Assembly: GCA_030403585.1 (NCBI GenBank)
Contig: JAUEPE010000056.1
Span: forward strand, 1-45,626
Source of the DNA: Frankia sp. RB7
GTDB lineage: Bacteria > Pseudomonadota > Alphaproteobacteria > Rhizobiales > Xanthobacteraceae
Reading direction: 5' to 3'
DNA: 45,626 bases
Positions within the stretch are counted from its first letter, which is position 1; each line of letters opens with the position of its first letter. Under the pieces are notes generated by a model. That model searched no databases, was not told where the DNA came from, and saw only the letters and a program-made list of their open reading frames with translations. Shown here piece after piece: positions 41,987 to 45,626 of this stretch. Position numbers and translations under genes: made by a program.

Positions 41987-42363
41987 TGAGCAGCGAGGCT
42001 GCTGCTGCCGCGACAGCGGCCGTTCCAAGCATCCCGCGCGATGACGACGGCCCGGTGTTCCGCGCGCCCTGGGAAGCGCATGCCTTTGCGATGGCGCTGA
42101 CGCTGCATGATCGCGGCGTGTTCACCTGGCCGGAATGGGCCGCAGCCTTGGCCTCCGAGATCAAGCGCGCGCAGGCCGCCGGCGACCCTGATACGGGCGA
42201 GACCTATTATCTGCACTGGCTCGCTACGCTGGAAGGTTTGGTCGCAAGCAAGGGCGTCGCGTCGATCGACACACTGCACCGCTATCGCGACGCCTGGGAT
42301 CACGCGGCCGATCGAACCCCGCACGGCAAGCCGATCGAGTTGCGGGACGAGGATTTTAGGTAG
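41986..42363 (+). CDS. nitrile hydratase accessory/activator protein
   Basis: 125 aa, resembling the N-terminal half of the beta subunit: PVFRAPWEAHAFAMALTLHDRGVFTWPEWAAALASEIKRA, then YYLHWLATLEGLVASKG. These are the marks of the small activators (P14K/NhlE-like) needed to load cobalt into the alpha subunit and to form the sulfinate/sulfenate claw. The ATG at 41986 overlaps the nthB stop by one base. A one-codon-longer GTG start is possible. A palindromic repeat follows 30-150 bases downstream. Confidence 0.9.
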   Translation: MSSEAAAAATAAVPSIPRDDDGPVFRAPWEAHAFAMALTLHDRGVFTWPEWAAALASEIKRAQAAGDPDTGETYYLHWLATLEGLVASKGVASIDTLHRYRDAWDHAADRTPHGKPIELRDEDFR

Positions 42364-42394
42364 CGTCGGAAAGGCACGCTACCGCCGACATAAC

Positions 42395-42535
42395 GGTGTC
42401 ATTTCCCGCGAAAGCGGGGAATCCAGTACGCCGCGGCCTCCCCGTATCTCACAAGGGTCTCTGGAATACTGGATCGCCCGCTCCAGTGCGCAATTGCGCA
42501 CAAGGCGGGCGATGACGGCGGAGATAATGGTGACG
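42395..42535. repeat. compound palindromic intergenic repeat
   Basis: The stretch holds three nested inverted repeats: CCCGCG...CGGGG near 42405-42419; ATCCAGTA (42421-42428) against TACTGGAT (42467-42474); and CGCCCGC (42475-42481) against GCGGGCG (42505-42511). The last pair encloses the perfect 16-base palindrome GTGCGCAATTGCGCAC (42486-42501). I recall the same phrases (AATCCAGTACGCCGCGGC, ACTGGATCGCCCGC) as a family of intergenic repeats in Bradyrhizobium and Rhodopseudomonas. It lies between the convergent nitrile hydratase operon and queC. Confidence 0.8.
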
Positions 42536-42550
42536 GCAGAGTAGGACGCG

Positions 42551-43264
42551 CTACCTCCCCGCCACAAACTCCCGCCACCCCTTCGCCCGTAAACTGCACG
42601 CCGGGCACTCCCCGCAGCCATAACCCCAATCATGCTGCGCGCCGCGTTCGCCGAGATAGCAGGTGTGCGACTGCTCGCGGATGAGATCGACGAGCCCCGC
42701 GCCGCCGAGGTCATGCGCCAGCTTCCACGTTGCCGCCTTGTCGATCCACATCAGCGGGGTATGCAGCTCGAACTTGCGGGCCATGCCGAGCGAGAGAGCG
42801 GCCTGCATGGCGCGAATGGTGTCGTCGCGGCAATCGGGATAGCCGGAATAGTCGGTCTCACACATGCCGCCGACGATGTCTGTGATGCCGCGCCGGTAGG
42901 CCAGCGCCGCGGCAAAGGTCAGGAACACCAGATTACGGCCAGGCACAAACGTGTTCGGCAACCCGTCGGCCCCCATCGCGATCGCGACGTCGCGCGTCAG
43001 CGCGGTGTCGGATACGGCCGCCAGCGTTGGGATCGACAGCGTATGGCTCTCGCCGAGTTTTGCCGCCCAATCCGCGCGCAAGCCTTTGATGCCCTCGAAT
43101 AGCCGGTCACGGCAATCGAGCTCGACGGCGTGGCGTTGCCCGTACGCGAACCCGAGCGTTTCCACGCGCGCGAAGCGGCTCAGCGCCCAGGCGAGGCAGG
43201 TAGTGGAATCCTGGCCGCCGGAGAACAGCACCAACGCGGTTTGTGATGAAAATGCGTCACTCAT
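42551..43264 (-). CDS. queC: 7-cyano-7-deazaguanine synthase QueC
   Basis: 237 aa. The N-type ATP pyrophosphatase loop SGGQDSTT (about 15-22) is present. The zinc site is the Cys cluster in HTCYLGER...WGYGCGECPACSLRAKG near the C-terminus. GGMCETDYSGYPDCRDDTI is a further family mark. It makes preQ0 from 7-carboxy-7-deazaguanine in the queuosine pathway. The start at 43264 gives the usual length; the longer frame upstream is not supported. No preQ1 riboswitch-like element is visible upstream. No other que gene lies in the window. Confidence 0.95.
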   Translation of the reverse strand: MSDAFSSQTALVLFSGGQDSTTCLAWALSRFARVETLGFAYGQRHAVELDCRDRLFEGIKGLRADWAAKLGESHTLSIPTLAAVSDTALTRDVAIAMGADGLPNTFVPGRNLVFLTFAAALAYRRGITDIVGGMCETDYSGYPDCRDDTIRAMQAALSLGMARKFELHTPLMWIDKAATWKLAHDLGGAGLVDLIREQSHTCYLGERGAQHDWGYGCGECPACSLRAKGWREFVAGR

Positions 43265-43391
43265 GGCCCCGCGCTTTAGCACTGTGAAGCGTATCAGCCA
43301 ATCGGTGGAAATCGGCCCGTTCCGCATGCCGGTGCTGGGAACGGCGGCCCGATTTTGGCATAAGGTTTTGGACCCAGGAGACTGCCCGGCA

Positions 43392-44240
43392 ATGACCCCT
43401 TCCCGCGACATTTCCCGCCTGATCGAGATCATGGCGGCGCTGCGCACGCCGGCGACCGGCTGCCCCTGGGACCTCGAGCAGAATTTTGCGACCATCGCGC
43501 CCTACACGATCGAGGAAGCCCATGAGGTGGTCGACGCCATCGACCGCGGCGATCTCGACGATCTCCGCGAGGAGCTCGGTGACCTCCTGCTGCAGGTGGT
43601 GTTCCACGCCCAGATGGCCGAGGAACAGAACGCTTTTGCCTTCGGCGATGTCGTCGAGGCCATCACCCGCAAGATGATCCGCCGTCATCCTCACGTCTTC
43701 GCCGACAAGAACGGCAATCTCGCCTCCTCCCACGTCAAGGAAGTCTGGGACCGCATCAAGTCCGAAGAAAAGGCCGAGCGCGCCGCGCGCCGGCCGCCGG
43801 AGGCAGCGCCGCCGCACAAATCGCTGCTGTCGGGCGTCAAGGCCGGCCAGCCCGCGCTGACGCGCGCCATGGCGCTGCAGCGCAAGGCCTCCACTGTCGG
43901 CTTCGACTGGAACGATCCGCGCGCGGTGCTGGCAAAAATCCGCGAGGAAGCGGACGAGATCGAGGCCGCGCTGGAGCGAAACGACAAGCAGGAGATGGTG
44001 GAAGAAACCGGCGACCTGATGTTCGCCCTCGTCAACCTCGCCCGCCATGTCGATGCCGATCCGGAAGCCGCGCTGCGCGCGACCAACGCGAAGTTCGAAC
44101 GGCGATTTGCCTTCATCGAACGGGCACTGGAGGCGCAGGGACGCACCCTGGAGCAGGCGTCGCTGGCGGAGATGGACGCGCTGTGGAACGCGGCGAAGGG
44201 CGAGGAGAAGCCGGTATCGGAGACCGCCCGGGCGGAGTGA
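43392..44240 (+). CDS. mazG: nucleoside triphosphate pyrophosphohydrolase MazG
   Basis: 282 aa, with two MazG domains. The first has the helical metal-binding pattern GCPWDLEQ, EEAHEVVDAI (Glu41, Glu42, Glu45) and LREELGDLLLQVVFHAQM (Glu60, Glu61, Asp64). The second has VGFDWNDPRAVLAKIREEADEIEAAL and EETGDLMFALVNLARH. It removes non-canonical or excess NTPs, giving NMP and pyrophosphate. It diverges from queC. The AGGAG box is about 15 bases upstream of the ATG, rather far; no better start is seen. Confidence 0.94.
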   Translation: MTPSRDISRLIEIMAALRTPATGCPWDLEQNFATIAPYTIEEAHEVVDAIDRGDLDDLREELGDLLLQVVFHAQMAEEQNAFAFGDVVEAITRKMIRRHPHVFADKNGNLASSHVKEVWDRIKSEEKAERAARRPPEAAPPHKSLLSGVKAGQPALTRAMALQRKASTVGFDWNDPRAVLAKIREEADEIEAALERNDKQEMVEETGDLMFALVNLARHVDADPEAALRATNAKFERRFAFIERALEAQGRTLEQASLAEMDALWNAAKGEEKPVSETARAE

Positions 44241-44397
44241 TTTGACCCAGATATAGGTCAGCGCGTTTTCCTGAAGGCAGCGAGGCGGTTAGGGAGATCG
44301 GAGCGATCGCCTTTCAAGCCATCAAATCGTCACGACCGGCAGTCTAAAGTTGAATGTCGGCGCCAGCGCAGCCGCGACCCCACGGCAGGTGAGTGCG

Positions 44398-45426
44398 ATG
44401 CCATTGAAAAGCTATTCGGTCCTCAAGGGGCGCCCGATCGCGATGCGTTTCGGCACCGGAAAGTCGCCGCACTATCAAGTCCATATCGTCGCCGACAACG
44501 CGGATTTCCGCATCGCCGTCAACGTGCAGTCAGCCGACGGAAGCGAAGTCGAGTTTTTGGTGCGATCGCCCTTTGTCCATCCGATCACCGATCAACTCGC
44601 GGCGCTGCCGCAAGGGCTGCACGCGCAGCCGCCGAAACCGGGTGGCGTCGCGCTCGACTTCATCCGCGGCAATCTGATGCAGCCCCAAGAGATGATCCCG
44701 CTGCCGCTTTCTGTGCCCGGACCGGACAATGATCTCAACGAGAAGCTCGACCAGTTCGTCCAGCGCGCACTCTCGGACGAGAGCGCGATGGTGTACGCAT
44801 TCGGCGACACATGGGGGCCGGAGACGAAGGCGGACAATTATTTCGGCTTCCGTCCGGGACGCGGCATTCACGATATCCATATGAACCAGGGAAACCCGAT
44901 CGGAAGCTTCTCGGACGACAACGGTCCGTGGCAGGACGGCGGGCTCGTGTTCGAATTCCCCCATCAAAAGCTGTGGACGGCGGTCTTCCTCAAATTCAAG
45001 ACGCAGGCCTGGCACACCGACGACAAGACCGGTGATCCCATCGATCTCGGCGGAGGCACGCCGACGCAGCCGCCAGATCCGACGGTACCTCCGACCGGGC
45101 AATTGCCGGATGGTCTCGTGCGCATCATTGCGGCGCTCGTCAACGCGGTGAAGACGCCCGAGCGGGAAGTCGTCACGCTGCTCAATACGGCCGATCGCGA
45201 CATCGATCTCACCGGCTGGATGCTGGCCGACAAGCAGAAGAACAAGATGGTCCTGTCAGGAAAGATCGCGGCCGGAGGCACGCTCGCCGTGGTCGTGCAG
45301 AAGCCGATGGAATTATCGAACCAGGGCGGCATCATTTCGTTGCTGGACGAGCGTGGGATCAAGGTCCACGGCGTCGCCTATACCAAGGCGCAAGCAAAAA
45401 CCCCGGGCCTGACCATTCCATTCTGA
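44398..45426 (+). CDS. DUF2278 (YukJ-like) protein with C-terminal lamin-tail-like domain
   Basis: 342 aa. The N-terminal part (about 1-215) matches YukJ/DUF2278: MPLKSYSVLKGRPIAMRFGT, YQVHIVADNADFRIAVNV, PGPDNDLNEKLDQFVQRAL, and GRGIHDIHMNQGN with a conserved HDIHMNQG motif. A Pro/Thr-rich linker (about 222-242) leads to a C-terminal beta domain (about 248-342) with EVVTLLNTADRDIDLTGWMLADK and GGIISLLDERGIKVHGVAY, the pattern of lamin-tail domains. No signal peptide is seen. The function of the family is unknown. The start at 44398 is preferred over 44350 because the family begins at MPLKSY; an AGGTGAG box lies a few bases before it. Confidence 0.87.
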   Translation: MPLKSYSVLKGRPIAMRFGTGKSPHYQVHIVADNADFRIAVNVQSADGSEVEFLVRSPFVHPITDQLAALPQGLHAQPPKPGGVALDFIRGNLMQPQEMIPLPLSVPGPDNDLNEKLDQFVQRALSDESAMVYAFGDTWGPETKADNYFGFRPGRGIHDIHMNQGNPIGSFSDDNGPWQDGGLVFEFPHQKLWTAVFLKFKTQAWHTDDKTGDPIDLGGGTPTQPPDPTVPPTGQLPDGLVRIIAALVNAVKTPEREVVTLLNTADRDIDLTGWMLADKQKNKMVLSGKIAAGGTLAVVVQKPMELSNQGGIISLLDERGIKVHGVAYTKAQAKTPGLTIPF

Positions 45427-45609
45427 TGGACAGAGCTGGCGGCCAGGTGTTTTGGTCGTCGGAGAGTCCAGCAGCGCCTGCTTATGGGTCGAGGACGAGG
45501 ACTAGACGAGCGATTCCATGAAACCGGCGTCGATGAAGAGAGCAGGGATGGAACCGGAATTATGTTGGTGGATTCCTCGTTTGAGAAGAGCTGAACGAGG
45601 AGCGAGATC

Positions 45610-45626
45610 ATGGGAACATGGCGGCG
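45610..45626 (+). CDS. possible start of a further gene, cut by window edge
   Basis: GAGGAGCGAG lies about 6 bases before an ATG that begins MGTWR and runs off the window. The strong ribosome binding site is the only evidence. The preceding 180 bases show no other gene. Confidence 0.35.

Noticed and set aside
43265..43391. preQ1 or similar riboswitch upstream of queC
   Set aside because: No conserved preQ1 stem-loop or A-rich tail sequence is visible in the 127-base gap.

Overview
The window is high-GC alphaproteobacterial DNA. Its gene content points to Bradyrhizobium or a close Nitrobacteraceae relative: a DUF3551 protein, the rlpA/dacC/tmk/holB/metG/tatD housekeeping block, many TRAP carriers, and small genus-type proteins. 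This assignment comes from recalled family resemblance, not from a database search.

Layout. Positions 1-5.3 kb hold the 3' end of an IS630-like transposase, small exported proteins, an aldehyde dehydrogenase, a YqhA-type membrane protein and three very short proteins (42, 32 and 29 aa). Positions 5.7-14.4 kb form a housekeeping block: rlpA, an antisense epoxide-hydrolase-like gene, a D,D-carboxypeptidase, then tmk-holB-metG-tatD-MBL hydrolase close-packed on the + strand. MetG carries a Lys/Ala-rich, histone-H1-like N-terminal extension of about 150 residues. Positions 14.5-17.5 kb hold TRAP system 1 (QMP order) behind a candidate sigma-54 promoter, followed by a convergent autotransporter-type outer-membrane protein.

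Positions 19-31.5 kb are a catabolic region. TRAP system 2 (dctP, fused dctQM, acyl-CoA synthetase) diverges from an M24 peptidase. TRAP system 3 (dctP-dctQ-dctM) is followed by an AroQ-like protein with two altered active-site positions and by a 218-aa protein of unknown function; it diverges from a GntR/FCD regulator and an SMP-30 lactonase. Positions 31.5-38.1 kb hold an unknown exported protein, a PilZ-XRE fusion, a cupin, a copper amine oxidase with a serine hydrolase, and a divergent AraC regulator. A perfect inverted repeat lies in that divergent gap. A truncated metI remnant follows.

Positions 38.2-45.6 kb hold a DASS anion symporter, an enoyl-CoA hydratase, a cobalt-type nitrile hydratase operon (alpha, beta, accessory) with a natural His-rich N-terminus, a palindromic repeat, queC, mazG, a DUF2278 protein with a probable lamin-tail domain, and the possible start of a further gene.

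The most interesting candidate for something undescribed is the TRAP 3 / AroQ-like / 218-aa protein / SMP-30 / GntR locus, because its AroQ homologue looks re-purposed. The next are the repeated 26-bp element about 270 bp upstream of two unrelated genes and the MetG extension. No rRNA, tRNA or CRISPR was seen.
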